Source: Blastococcus sp. DSM 46786 (GTDB lineage Bacteria; Actinomycetota; Actinomycetes; Mycobacteriales; Geodermatophilaceae). From it: a stretch of DNA of 64,000 nt. Under the pieces are notes generated by a model that was not told the DNA's origin, searched no databases, and was given only the letters and a program-made list of their open reading frames with translations. The stretch is from contig NZ_FOAO01000009.1 in NCBI RefSeq assembly GCF_900109665.1, forward strand, positions 1-64,000. The letters are read 5' to 3'. Position 1 is the first letter of the stretch. Each line of letters opens with the position of its first letter. The position numbers were made by a program, and so were the translations under genes. Below, one piece after another: positions 54,700 to 62,653 of the stretch.

Positions 54700-56100
54700 T
54701 CACAGCCCCACGCGGCCGGTGCGGTTGATCAGGACGTCGAGCATCTCGTCGATCGCCGTGACCAGCCGGCCCGCGGCCGAGTACGCGTGCTGGAAGGACA
54801 GCATGTTGGTCATCTCCTCGTCGAGGTTGACCCCGGCCACGGACTCCCGGGCAGCGTCCACCTGCCCGGTGATGACCGCCTGGATGCCGAGGTTGCGCTG
54901 CGAAACCGCCGACTGCACGCCCAGCTCGACGATCATCTTGCGGTAGGCCGCGTCGGGTGAGCCCACGCCGTTGCCCAGCTGGGCCAGCTTGTCGGCGTTC
55001 GCGTGGTCGAGGTTGGGAGTGCCGGGGCCGATGGACGACGCGGCGATCTTCCGCGGGTCGGTGAGGGTCACGGTGATCGACGACGCCGTCACCGGCCCGC
55101 CCGAGGAGCCGAGCAGCGCGCCGCCCTGCAACCCGTCGAGGTCGTAGCCGTCTGCGTGCGCGGTGTTCAGCACGGTGACCAGCGACGAGGCGATGCCGTC
55201 GAGCTCGGTTCGGTAGGTGGGGAGGATCGCGTTCAGCGCGTGCAGCTGCCCTCCGGCAGCACCCCCGACGGTGACCGGGAGACCGCCGGCGGCGGTGACG
55301 ACGCGCGGCGGGTCGCCGGCGGTGCCCGCCGGGTCGACCGTGCCGTGCACCGCGAGCTTCGACGCGGTGCCACCGGAGACCAGCGTGACGCTGCCGACGA
55401 CCACGTCGACGACACCGCCGTCCCGCGGCCGCACCGACACCCCCACCTGGTCGGCGAGCTTCATGACCAGCAGGTCGCGCTGGTCGGTGAGGTCGTTGGC
55501 CGGCAGGCCGCTCTGCGAGGCCCGCAGGATCGCGGTGTTCAGCTGGGCGATCGTCTCGGCCGCCGCATTGACGTCGTCGACGAGGACACCGAGGTTCTCG
55601 CGGGTCTGCAGCCACTGGCCGTCCAGTTGCGCGCTGCTGAAGTGCAGGCCGCCGACGAGCGTCTCGAGCCGCTTGAGCACCTGCCCCCGGGCGGCCGGGT
55701 CCTCCGGCTTGTTGGCCACGTCCTGCCATCCGCGCCACATGTCGGCCATGAGGTTCTGCAGGCCGGTGATCCCGGGCTCGCGGAACGCCTGCTCCACCAG
55801 CTCGTACGCATCCGTCTCGGCCGTCAGCTGCGCGCTGTTGGCGTGCTCCGTGTGCCCGCGACCCTCCAGGAAGGCGTCACGGATCCGCGTCATCTCGTCG
55901 GCGTTCACGCCGCCACCGATGCCGGTGCCGGTGGAGTAGAACGCCGGGACGGCGCTGCCGCCGATCGCCCGCATGTCGACGCGCTGCCGGGAGTACCCGT
56001 CGGTGTTGACGTTCGAGATGTTCTGACCGGTCACATCGAGCGCCCGGCGCTGCGCCCACAACGAGGTGGTCGCCGTGTTGAGGAGGCTGAAGGTGCTCAC
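54700..56100 (-). CDS. flgK: Flagellar hook-associated protein 1 (FlgK)
   Basis: This first hook-filament junction protein has 466 residues. It starts with the rod/hook-type motif TFSLLNTATTSLWAQRRALDVTGQNISNVNTDGYSRQRV and ends with the Flg_bbr_C block VDAARESVAGVNLDEEMTNML, FQHAYSAAGRLVTAIDEMLDVLINRTG. It is exported by the flagellar type III system and needs the chaperone FlgN, encoded just upstream with one base between the genes. GTG at 56100. Confidence 0.96.
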   Translation of the reverse strand: MSTFSLLNTATTSLWAQRRALDVTGQNISNVNTDGYSRQRVDMRAIGGSAVPAFYSTGTGIGGGVNADEMTRIRDAFLEGRGHTEHANSAQLTAETDAYELVEQAFREPGITGLQNLMADMWRGWQDVANKPEDPAARGQVLKRLETLVGGLHFSSAQLDGQWLQTRENLGVLVDDVNAAAETIAQLNTAILRASQSGLPANDLTDQRDLLVMKLADQVGVSVRPRDGGVVDVVVGSVTLVSGGTASKLAVHGTVDPAGTAGDPPRVVTAAGGLPVTVGGAAGGQLHALNAILPTYRTELDGIASSLVTVLNTAHADGYDLDGLQGGALLGSSGGPVTASSITVTLTDPRKIAASSIGPGTPNLDHANADKLAQLGNGVGSPDAAYRKMIVELGVQSAVSQRNLGIQAVITGQVDAARESVAGVNLDEEMTNMLSFQHAYSAAGRLVTAIDEMLDVLINRTGRVGL

Positions 56101-56101
56101 G

Positions 56102-56587
56102 TCAGAGTGCTCCGTCCAGGGTGACCGCTCGGTGGGCGCCGTCGGAGTGCCGGCCGCTCGCGCCGTACGTGCCCGTCGAGGACGTCCGCGTCTGCAGGAG
56201 CGCGTCCCCGATGGCGGAGAGGCCGCCCTCGATGAGCTCCCGGTTGGCGTCGGACAGGCTGCGCAGGTCGGTGATCAGGGTCAACAGCGCCTCGTGGTGC
56301 TGCGCGAGGAGGTCGTTCCACGGCGCGGGCGCCGCATCGGCGACCTGTCGCAGGGACGGGTTGGCGGACAGCCCGAGCCTCCCCGCGATCGCCTCGGTGG
56401 CTGCCGACCGCTCCACCTCGAGAGTGCGGAGCTGGTCGAGGATGACCTCGATCTCGTGCGCGATGCGCGCCAGCCAGCGGGTCTTGCCGGTGAGGATCAG
56501 GTACTGCTTCTCCTCGGCCTTGAACAGCAGCAGGTCCAGGAGCTCCTGCTCCCGCCACAGCATCGTCGACAGGTGCTGGTAGTCCAC
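56102..56587 (-). CDS. flgN: Flagellar export chaperone FlgN
   Basis: This helical chaperone serves FlgK and FlgL. The 161 residues begin with DYQHLSTMLWREQELLDLLLFKAEEKQYLILTGKTRWLARIAHE-like sequence in two helices, followed by ERSAATEAIAGRLGLSANPSLRQVAD and WNDLLAQHHEALLTLITDLRSLSDANRELI, ending in a low-complexity tail. GTG at 56587 is chosen over codons at 56674 and 56668 because a FliA-type promoter -10 element covers 56665-56672, which would leave those codons untranscribed, and GAAGGCGG precedes 56587. Confidence 0.85.
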   Translation of the reverse strand: MDYQHLSTMLWREQELLDLLLFKAEEKQYLILTGKTRWLARIAHEIEVILDQLRTLEVERSAATEAIAGRLGLSANPSLRQVADAAPAPWNDLLAQHHEALLTLITDLRSLSDANRELIEGGLSAIGDALLQTRTSSTGTYGASGRHSDGAHRAVTLDGAL

Positions 56588-56664
56588 GTGTCCACCGCCT
56601 TCCGTCGTCTCGCTCGTGCTCGCGGTCGCCCCGGCCGCAGGGCCGGCCACCGCCGTCGGTGCTG

Positions 56665-56692
56665 CCATCGGCACCCGTTCGGAGGGGGTTGA
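56665..56692 (-). promoter_or_regulatory. FliA-type promoter for flgN-flgK-flgL-fliW-csrA
   Basis: Read on the minus strand: TCAA-N16-GCCGATGG. It matches the sites before fliC and flgB in both boxes and in spacer length. Transcription would start about 70 bases before the flgN GTG at 56587. Confidence 0.65.
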
Positions 56693-56713
56693 GCCGAAGC
56701 ACGCAACTGGCGC

Positions 56714-56741
56714 TCACGTTCGTGCGGATTTGTGCCGACGG
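56714..56741 (+). promoter_or_regulatory. Possible FliA-type autoregulatory promoter of fliA
   Basis: TCAC-N16-GCCGACGG on the plus strand keeps the same spacer as the other flagellar sites, with a weaker downstream box. The start point would be about 34 bases before the fliA GTG at 56782. It is divergent from the flgN promoter 22 bases away. Confidence 0.45.
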
Positions 56742-56781
56742 GTGGTGCCGACTCCACCCGGGACAGCCGAGAGATACGGAT

Positions 56782-57744
56782 GTGACCCCAGTCCGTGCCC
56801 TCGCGACCGAGCGATCCCTGCGTGAGCGGTCCGCGCATGACCGGCCGTTGCGCGAACGCCCCCCGAACGGCCGGGTGCCCCACCCGGTCAAGGGACGGTC
56901 CCCGCAGGAGGTCGACGCCCTGGTGACCGAGCACCTGCCGCTCGCCGCCTTCGCCGTCAACGCCGTCGCCTCACGCATCTCCCTCCCGAGCCACGTGAGC
57001 CGTGAGGACCTCCTCTCCTGCGCGCACGTGGCGCTCGTCGAGGTGGCCCGCCGGTTCGACCCCTCGGCCGGCGCCTCGTTCGCGACGTACGCGCTGGCCC
57101 GGCTGCAGGGCGCGGTCCTCGACGGGCTGCGCTCCGGGGACTGGGCGAGCCGGTCGGTGCGGGCTGCGGCCCGCCGGACCGACGCCGCCGCCGACGCGCT
57201 GACCATCAGCCTGGGCCGGCCGCCTACGCGCGAGGAGCTGGCCACGAGCCTGGGGATCGCTCGCAGCGAGCTCGACCACCTGCAGGTCGACGTCCACCGC
57301 GCGGTCATGGTGAGCATCGACGCCGAGGCCGGTCCCGACGGCAGCACGCTGGACCTGCCCGACACCGGGGAGTCACCCGAGCGCGCCGTCCTGCGCGGGG
57401 AACGGGCACGGCACCTGCACGAGGCGATCCGCGCCCTGCCCGACCGGCTGGACGAGGTCATCGAGCGCAATTTCTTCGGTGATGAATCACTGACCGATAT
57501 CGCCGAGGGCCTAGAGGTGACGCTCTCCCGCGTCTCCCAGATGCGCGCCCGAGCCCTGACCCTCTTGCATGCCGCGATGAGCGAGATCTGGGACGGAAGG
57601 TCGGTCCCCGCCGACGGCGGCGTGCGCGCACGCAACCAGCAGCGCGCCTACCTCGACCGGGTCACCGGTCGCTGCGGCGCGCCGCTCCCCTCACCCCGAG
57701 CCGCCTGGCCGGTCACCCGGGATCACACCGCCCGGACGGCCTGA
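56782..57744 (+). CDS. fliA: Flagellar sigma factor FliA (sigma-28 family)
   Basis: The protein (320 residues) is a FliA/WhiG-type sigma. Region 2 lies in VSREDLLSCAHVALVEVARRFDPSAGASFATYALARLQGAVLDGLR. Region 3 lies in ALTISLGRPPTREELATSLGIARSELDHLQ. Region 4 lies in ALPDRLDEVIERNFFGDESLTDIAEGLEVTLSRVSQMRARALTLL. It should drive the late flagellar genes here. GTG at 56782 has GAGAGA upstream. About 50 basic N-terminal residues and a 50-residue C-terminal tail are beyond the normal family length. No anti-sigma FlgM is visible in the window. Confidence 0.93.
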   Translation: MTPVRALATERSLRERSAHDRPLRERPPNGRVPHPVKGRSPQEVDALVTEHLPLAAFAVNAVASRISLPSHVSREDLLSCAHVALVEVARRFDPSAGASFATYALARLQGAVLDGLRSGDWASRSVRAAARRTDAAADALTISLGRPPTREELATSLGIARSELDHLQVDVHRAVMVSIDAEAGPDGSTLDLPDTGESPERAVLRGERARHLHEAIRALPDRLDEVIERNFFGDESLTDIAEGLEVTLSRVSQMRARALTLLHAAMSEIWDGRSVPADGGVRARNQQRAYLDRVTGRCGAPLPSPRAAWPVTRDHTARTA

Positions 57745-57777
57745 TCCTCTGCGACGGAAAGAATTTGCCCACTCGGC

Positions 57778-57805
57778 TCAAGAGCCCCCGGGCACCGGCC
57801 GAAGA
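57778..57805 (+). promoter_or_regulatory. FliA-type promoter of fliC
   Basis: TCAA-N16-GCCGAAGA lies 71 bases before the flagellin ATG. The boxes resemble the enterobacterial sigma-28 consensus TAAA-N15-GCCGATAA. The predicted start point (about 57812) places the CsrA hairpin at 57820-57841 within the leader. Confidence 0.7.
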
Positions 57806-57819
57806 CCTTCCATGTACGG

Positions 57820-57871
57820 CCCGCAGCACGGATGCAGCGGGAAGACCAAGTACGACCCCTTCCAAGGAGGA
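57820..57871 (+). promoter_or_regulatory. Putative dual CsrA-binding site in the fliC leader
   Basis: Bases 57820-57841 fold as CCCGC-A-GCA / CGGA / TGC-A-GCGGG: a 5-bp stem, an A-A mismatch, a 3-bp stem and a CGGA loop. This shows GGA exactly where CsrA binds. A second GGA (57866-57868) lies in CCAAGGAGG, the Shine-Dalgarno of fliC. The two GGA triplets are 36 bases apart, within the range bridged by one CsrA dimer in other systems. Confidence 0.65.
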
Positions 57872-57876
57872 ACATC

Positions 57877-58710
57877 ATGGGTCTGCGCATCAACCAGAAC
57901 ATCGCTGCTCTCAACGCTCACCGCAACCTGTCGATCACCGACAGCCAGATGAGCAAGTCGCTCGAGAAGCTGTCCTCCGGCTTCCGGATCAACCGCGCCG
58001 CCGACGACGCGGCCGGTCTGGCGATCTCCGAGGGCCTGCGCTCGCAGGTCGGTGGCCTCAAGGTCGCCGTCCGCAACTCGCAGGACGGCGTCTCCGTGGT
58101 GCAGACGGCGGAAGGTGCCCTCACCGAGGTCCACGCCATCCTGCAGCGCGTCCGCGACCTGACGGTCCAGGCGGGCAACAGCGGCGTCGTCGACGAGAAG
58201 GCCCGCGGCTACATCGCGAAGGAGGTCACCGAGCTCGCCGGCGCGCTGACCGACATCGCCGGGCGGACCGACTTCAACGGCACCAAGCTCCTGAACGGCA
58301 GCGCCTCCAGCCTGTCGTTCCAGACCGGTGCCAACGGCGGCGAGACCATGACCGTGGAGCTCAGCAACGTCACCACGGTCGCCACGGCGGTCAGCGGCGT
58401 GGCCACGAACATGTCGGCCTCGGGCACCTACAGCGCCACGGCCGACCTGGCCACGCTGGACACCCAGATCAAGACGGTGTCGGAGTCCCGCGCCAGCCTG
58501 GGTGCGAAGCAGAACCGCTTCGAGAGCACCATCAACTCGCTCAACGTCTCGATCGAGAACCTGAGCGCGTCGGAGAGCCGGGTCCGCGACGCCGACATGG
58601 CACAGGAGATGGTCGGGTTCACCCGCGCCCAGATCCTGTCCCAGGCCGGCACCGCGATGCTCGCGCAGGCCAACCAGGCCTCGCAGGGCGTCCTCTCGCT
58701 GCTCCGCTGA
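57877..58710 (+). CDS. fliC: Flagellin
   Basis: This is the filament subunit, short at 277 residues: the conserved N-terminal D0/D1 helices (GLRINQNIAALNAHRNLSITDSQMSKSLEKLSSGFRINRAADDAAGLAISEGLRSQ), a reduced middle of about 60 residues rich in Ser/Thr, and the C-terminal helices (ASLGAKQNRFESTINSLNVSIENLSASESRVRDADMAQEM, ANQASQGVLSLLR). The outer D2/D3 domains are missing. The Thr/Ser-rich centre could be glycosylated by the nearby glycosyltransferase (inference). ATG at 57877 has a perfect AAGGAGG site. Confidence 0.96.
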   Translation: MGLRINQNIAALNAHRNLSITDSQMSKSLEKLSSGFRINRAADDAAGLAISEGLRSQVGGLKVAVRNSQDGVSVVQTAEGALTEVHAILQRVRDLTVQAGNSGVVDEKARGYIAKEVTELAGALTDIAGRTDFNGTKLLNGSASSLSFQTGANGGETMTVELSNVTTVATAVSGVATNMSASGTYSATADLATLDTQIKTVSESRASLGAKQNRFESTINSLNVSIENLSASESRVRDADMAQEMVGFTRAQILSQAGTAMLAQANQASQGVLSLLR

Positions 58711-58761
58711 TCCTCGATCAGCTGAACAGCTGAGGCCGCAGACCCTCAGCAGCACCCCGGG

Positions 58762-58793
58762 TGAGGGGGGAGGCCCTCGTGCCTCCCCCCTCA
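58762..58793 (+). terminator. fliC terminator
   Basis: TGAGGGGGGAGGC and its complement pair perfectly over 13 bp around a six-base loop (CCTCGT), 52 bases past the flagellin stop. It should cut flagellin transcription before fliD, so fliD would rely on read-through or another promoter that I could not find. Confidence 0.8.
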
Positions 58794-58835
58794 TTCGCGT
58801 GGGCCCCCGATCGCACCGACCCAGGAGCCAGTGAC

Positions 58836-60188
58836 ATGACGATGAGCATCAACACCGGCCTGGTGTCCGGGATCGACACCGGCACGATGATCACCCAGCT
58901 CCTGCAGCTCGAGGCCCGGCAGCAGAACTCGCTGAAGACGCGGTTGTCCGCGACGCAGGTCGCCGCCAGCGCCTACCGCACCGTCAACAGCTCGCTCGCG
59001 GCCCTGACGACCAGCGCCGAGTCGCTGCTCAAGCCGGAGTCGTTCGCCACCACGAAGGCCAGCAGCACTGCCGCCTCGGTCGCGGTCGCGACCACCTCCT
59101 ACGCCTCCCCCGGGTCCCTCACCTTCACCGTCGCCAAGGTGGCGACCACCGCCTCCAGCGTGAGCACCGGCCGGTGGTCGAGCACCACCACCGCCGCCGG
59201 GATGAGCACCCTGGACATCCGGACCGCCGACGGGACGACCAGCAAGGGCTCGGTCGTCCTGGACGGCACCGAGTCGCTCGAGCAGATCGCGGCGAAGATC
59301 AACGGGGACGCAGCCCTGGGCCTGAAGGCCTCCGCGGTGCAGGTCTCCCCCGGGCAGTTCGCCCTGCAGATCAGCGCGAGCACGTCGGGCGAGGCCGCCG
59401 GCTTCTCCGTCGCAGGCACGGAGTTCACGACCACCAGCCTCGGGCAGGACGCCGAGCTGAAGGTCGGCGAGGACACCGCCACCACGACGAGCTACACGAT
59501 CCGTTCGGCCACCAACACGTTCGAGGGCGTCCTGCCGGGCGCGACCCTCACGGTGAGCAAGGTGGAGCCCACCCCGGTCACCGTCACGGTCGCCACGGAC
59601 CCCGCTGCCGTCGCCGACAAGGTCTCCGCGCTCGTCGACGCTGTGAACAAGGCGCTGTCGACGATCGAGACCTACACGGACAACACGCCGGGGAGCAAAG
59701 CGGCGTTGCGCGGTGAGTACGCGGTGACCTCCATCGCCGGCCAGCTCCTGCAGGCCGTCTCCGAGGCGGTCGGCACCGACGGCTCGCCGGCCCAGGTCGG
59801 CTTCCAGACCACCCGCGACGGTCAGATCACCTTCGACAAGGCGAAGTTCGCCGCCGCCCTCGCGGCGACGCCGGACCTGGCCCAGCGCATCGTGGTCGGT
59901 TCCGGGGTGACCGGCGAGCCCGACGCCGTCGTCGGCCTGGCCGCGCGGGTCCGCGACGTCAGCAAGGCCGCGTCGGACGCGACGACCGGCACGCTCAGTT
60001 CCCTGGCCACGGGCCAGGACAGCCTCGCGCGCGACATCCAGGACCGGATCGCCGACTGGGACCTGCGCCTGGCCGCACGCAAGGTGGCCCTCACCCGCCA
60101 GTTCACCGCCATGGAGACCGCGCTGAGCTCCCTGACCAACCAATCCAACTGGCTGGCCGGTCAGCTCGGTTCACTGCCGTCTTCCTGA
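58836..60188 (+). CDS. fliD: Flagellar filament cap protein (FliD)
   Basis: FliD caps the growing filament and helps flagellin fold. The 450 residues show the FliD N-terminal pattern SINTGLVSGIDTGTMITQLLQLEARQQNSLKTRLSATQV, a Thr/Ser/Val-rich central region, and the C-terminal FliD block KVSALVDAVNKALSTIETYTDNT, RDGQITFDKAKFAAALAATPDLAQ, with a final coiled coil FTAMETALSSLTNQSNWLAGQLGSL. ATG at 58836 is preceded by CAGGAG. fliS follows after 49 bases. Confidence 0.94.
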   Translation: MTMSINTGLVSGIDTGTMITQLLQLEARQQNSLKTRLSATQVAASAYRTVNSSLAALTTSAESLLKPESFATTKASSTAASVAVATTSYASPGSLTFTVAKVATTASSVSTGRWSSTTTAAGMSTLDIRTADGTTSKGSVVLDGTESLEQIAAKINGDAALGLKASAVQVSPGQFALQISASTSGEAAGFSVAGTEFTTTSLGQDAELKVGEDTATTTSYTIRSATNTFEGVLPGATLTVSKVEPTPVTVTVATDPAAVADKVSALVDAVNKALSTIETYTDNTPGSKAALRGEYAVTSIAGQLLQAVSEAVGTDGSPAQVGFQTTRDGQITFDKAKFAAALAATPDLAQRIVVGSGVTGEPDAVVGLAARVRDVSKAASDATTGTLSSLATGQDSLARDIQDRIADWDLRLAARKVALTRQFTAMETALSSLTNQSNWLAGQLGSLPSS

Positions 60189-60237
60189 CGCCGCCCCGCC
60201 CGACCCGCTCGCCTCTTCACCTCAGGAGCCCTTCCCG

Positions 60238-60624
60238 ATGAGTGCTGCTTCGCTCCGCGCCCGCTACCTCGGCGACGCCGTAGCCACCGCCTCGCCGCAG
60301 CAGGTGCTGGTCATGCTCTACGACCGGCTGGCCCTCGACCTCGAGCGGGCGCAGCTCGCGGTCGCCGAGGGAGACCGCCCCCGGGTGAACGAGGAGCTCC
60401 AGCACGCACAGTCGATCGTGCTGGAACTGCTGTCCAGCCTGCAGGTCGACATGTGGGAGGGCGGGCCCCGCCTGGCCGCCCTCTACAACTGGTTGATGAG
60501 CGAGCTCGTGCAGGCCAACCTCAAGTGCGACGCGAACCGCATCGCCGCCTGCCGGGCGGTCGTCGAGCCGCTGCGCGACGCGTGGCGGCAGGCCGCCGCC
60601 TCCTTGGCGGGCGTCCCGTCATGA
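60238..60624 (+). CDS. fliS: Flagellin export chaperone FliS
   Basis: FliS binds the C-terminal helices of flagellin and prevents early polymerisation. The 128 residues contain the four-helix pattern ARYLGDAVATASPQQVLVMLYDRLALDLERAQLAV, VNEELQHAQSIVLELLSSLQVDM and LAALYNWLMSELVQANLK. ATG at 60238 follows CAGGAG. The last four bases overlap the next gene (ATGA). Confidence 0.95.
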   Translation: MSAASLRARYLGDAVATASPQQVLVMLYDRLALDLERAQLAVAEGDRPRVNEELQHAQSIVLELLSSLQVDMWEGGPRLAALYNWLMSELVQANLKCDANRIAACRAVVEPLRDAWRQAAASLAGVPS

Positions 60625-61049
60625 CCGTCGGTCCGGTCAGCGGCTCCGCCGCAGCCGGTTTCGGCTCCAGCCCGTACACGCCTGCCGGCCGGCCGAACGC
60701 CTCCGGCAGCTCCACCTCCGGCGACCGGCACCCGCCCGCCGACTGGCACGAGGCCCTCGACCAGCTCGAGGGCGACGTCATCGACGCCCAGGAGAGCCTC
60801 GCCCGGGGCCGGGCCGAGGAGATCGCCGCGTGGGGCCGGCGCAGCACCGACTGGGTACCCCCGTCCGGGCTCGGCCCCCTGCCCGCCGACCTGCGGGAGC
60901 GGGCCGCGCGGCTGCTGCAGCACCAGCTGGCGGTCGCCGAGGCCCTGGTGGAGCGGATCACGCAGTCCCAGAAGCAGCGCGACCTCGCCGCCCGCATGTC
61001 CTACGGCGCCGAGCGACCCGTGCCCTCCTTCATCGATCGCGGGCTCTGA
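60621..61049 (+). CDS. FliT-position helical flagellar protein
   Basis: The 142-residue protein is not clearly similar to a named family. After a disordered Ser/Gly/Pro N-terminus (about 45 residues) it has helices WHEALDQLEGDVIDAQESLAR and LRERAARLLQHQLAVAEALVERITQSQKQRDL, the usual shape of small export chaperones. Overlap with fliS by four bases, and position after fliD-fliS, make it a candidate FliT-like chaperone for FliD (inference). Confidence 0.65.
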   Translation: MTVGPVSGSAAAGFGSSPYTPAGRPNASGSSTSGDRHPPADWHEALDQLEGDVIDAQESLARGRAEEIAAWGRRSTDWVPPSGLGPLPADLRERAARLLQHQLAVAEALVERITQSQKQRDLAARMSYGAERPVPSFIDRGL

Positions 61050-61202
61050 CGCGGGTCCGCCTCCGCGGCGGAAGAGCGCGCTGACGGAACCGTCGGGGGT
61101 CCCGACTGCCGATGACAGAGGAGCGAGCGCCGGCTCCCGGCGCCGGGCACCGCCCCAGCGCACCACTCCCGGCAGCCGTCACAGACAGAAGGGTCCTTCC
61201 AC

Positions 61203-62294
61203 ATGCGCGTCCTGCTCACCCACGCGATCGCCCAGGGTTCGACGTACTACCGCGTCGAGGAGCCCGCCCGCGCCGTCCAGGCCGCAGGGCTCGGCATCGA
61301 GGTCGCCGTCTCCCGCGGGATCCGGACCACCATGCGCTCGGTCACCGAGGGCGCCCCGATGGAGGTCGTCGACGTCGACAGCCAGGGCGCGGACGTCGTC
61401 GTCCTGCAGCTGCCGAAGACCGCCGAGATGCTGCAGACGCAGCGCATCCTGCAGGCGCAGGGGGTCGCCGTCGTCGTGGAGATGGACGACCTGCTCTCCG
61501 GCGTCCCGTACGGCCACATGGGGCACGACGCCCTGGTGCGTGCCGGCAGCAGCGGGTTCGCGGCCCAGGCCGCCCGGGAGGCGGACCTGGTGACCACCTC
61601 GACGCCCGCGCTGCTCACGGAGTACGCCCGCCACGGCCGCGGCACGGTGATCGAGAACGCCGTTCCCCGCCGAACTGCGGAGCTGCCGCCGGCCTACGAG
61701 CGCACCCCGGAGACCGTGACCATCGGCTGGGCCGGCAGCGTGCCCAGCCACCCGTACGACCTGCAGGAGATGGGTTCCGGTCTGCAGCAGGCGCTGGACC
61801 GGACCCGCGGGCGCAGCCGGCTGGTCATCCTCGGCCAGAAGTGGGACATCAAGGTGCGCCTGGGGCTGCCGGACGAGCCGGAGGAGGTGCCCTGGGTGAT
61901 GGACGTGGACGGGTACGCGGCGCGGATGGGCGAGCTGTTCGACATCGGGATCGCCCCGTTGCGGATCGACCGCTTCAACACGAGCAAGAGCTGGCTGAAG
62001 CCGCTGGAGTACTCCGCGCGGGGCGTGTACTGCGTGCGCGCCCGCACCGAGGAGTACGAGCGGCTCGGGCTGGGGATGCCCGCCCGCGCACCCAAGGACT
62101 GGGCCAAGTGGCTCACGCTCGGCGTGAAGGACGCCGACCGCCGGCGGGAGGTCGCCGCGGCGGCCCGGGAGCACGTGCTGGCCCACCACCTGACCGAGCA
62201 CACCGCCGAGCGCTGGGCAGCCGCCTGGCGGACCGCGCGGGAGAACCGCACCCGCGCCCTCGGGGGTGGGCGGCTCGCCACCGCCGCACGCTGA
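61203..62294 (+). CDS. Glycosyltransferase within the flagellar cluster
   Basis: The 363-residue protein has a GT-B-type pattern: RVLLTHAIAQGSTYYRVEEPARAVQ at the N-terminus, VVVLQLPKTAEMLQTQRIL, VVVEMDDLLSGVPYGH, then TIGWAGSVPSHPYDLQEMGSGL, FDIGIAPLRIDRFNTSKSWLKPLEYSARGV (the donor-site region, with the Glu) and a C-terminal helix. A signal peptide is absent, so it acts in the cytoplasm. Between fliS and flgB, its most likely target is flagellin. ATG at 61203 follows AGAAGGG. GCCGATGA at 61108-61115 could be part of a FliA-type promoter, but no matching upstream box is seen. Confidence 0.85.
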   Translation: MRVLLTHAIAQGSTYYRVEEPARAVQAAGLGIEVAVSRGIRTTMRSVTEGAPMEVVDVDSQGADVVVLQLPKTAEMLQTQRILQAQGVAVVVEMDDLLSGVPYGHMGHDALVRAGSSGFAAQAAREADLVTTSTPALLTEYARHGRGTVIENAVPRRTAELPPAYERTPETVTIGWAGSVPSHPYDLQEMGSGLQQALDRTRGRSRLVILGQKWDIKVRLGLPDEPEEVPWVMDVDGYAARMGELFDIGIAPLRIDRFNTSKSWLKPLEYSARGVYCVRARTEEYERLGLGMPARAPKDWAKWLTLGVKDADRRREVAAAAREHVLAHHLTEHTAERWAAAWRTARENRTRALGGGRLATAAR

Positions 62295-62305
62295 CCTCCT
62301 CCCTC

Positions 62306-62344
62306 CGAACGCCCCGCCGCCGACTTTCGGCAGCGGGGCGTTCG
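62306..62344 (+). terminator. Terminator of the glycosyltransferase gene
   Basis: CGAACGCCCCGC (62306-62317) pairs perfectly with GCGGGGCGTTCG (62333-62344), and an inner 5-bp stem GCCGA/TCGGC closes on CTT. It starts 11 bases after the stop. Confidence 0.85.
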
Positions 62345-62653
62345 TGCGTTCCTGCGGCGGGGTCACGATCCCGCCCACCCACGGGCGCGACATGTGCCAA
62401 CTCCCCCGCCCCGGTCGACCCGGGACCAGGCGAGGTCCCCTCTGGTCACATCCGCCCCCGTCACCTCATCCGGTGGCTGGCGTCCCTCGGGTGGCGGAGC
62501 GGTGGTCAGCCGGTACCGGCCGGCTGCCGATGAAGCCTGTGCACGGAGAGCACCACCATCGCCACGGATCGGCGGCCCCTCACTCGCTCGCGAGTGCGTT
62601 CCGCGTACCCGGAGGTCGATCGTGTCCTGCTCCACCCGCCGGCGAGGCGGCCG
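62345..62653 (+). other. Intergenic leader before flgB, no gene seen
   Basis: This 309-base interval contains no convincing gene. It holds a FliA-like promoter at 62506-62533, a hairpin-forming CTCGCTCGCGAG near 62583, and GGAGG at about 62611-62615, too far from the flgB ATG at 62654 to act as its ribosome site. Short open frames cross it without ribosome sites and with unlike composition. Confidence 0.5.
62506..62533 (+). promoter_or_regulatory. FliA-type promoter for flgB-flgC-fliE-fliF
   Basis: TCAG-N16-GCCGATGA repeats the spacing and both boxes of the fliC and flgN sites. Transcription would start about 115 bases before the flgB ATG. If real, rod and basal-body genes are at least partly under FliA here, unlike the class-2 control usual in enterobacteria. 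Confidence 0.55.
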
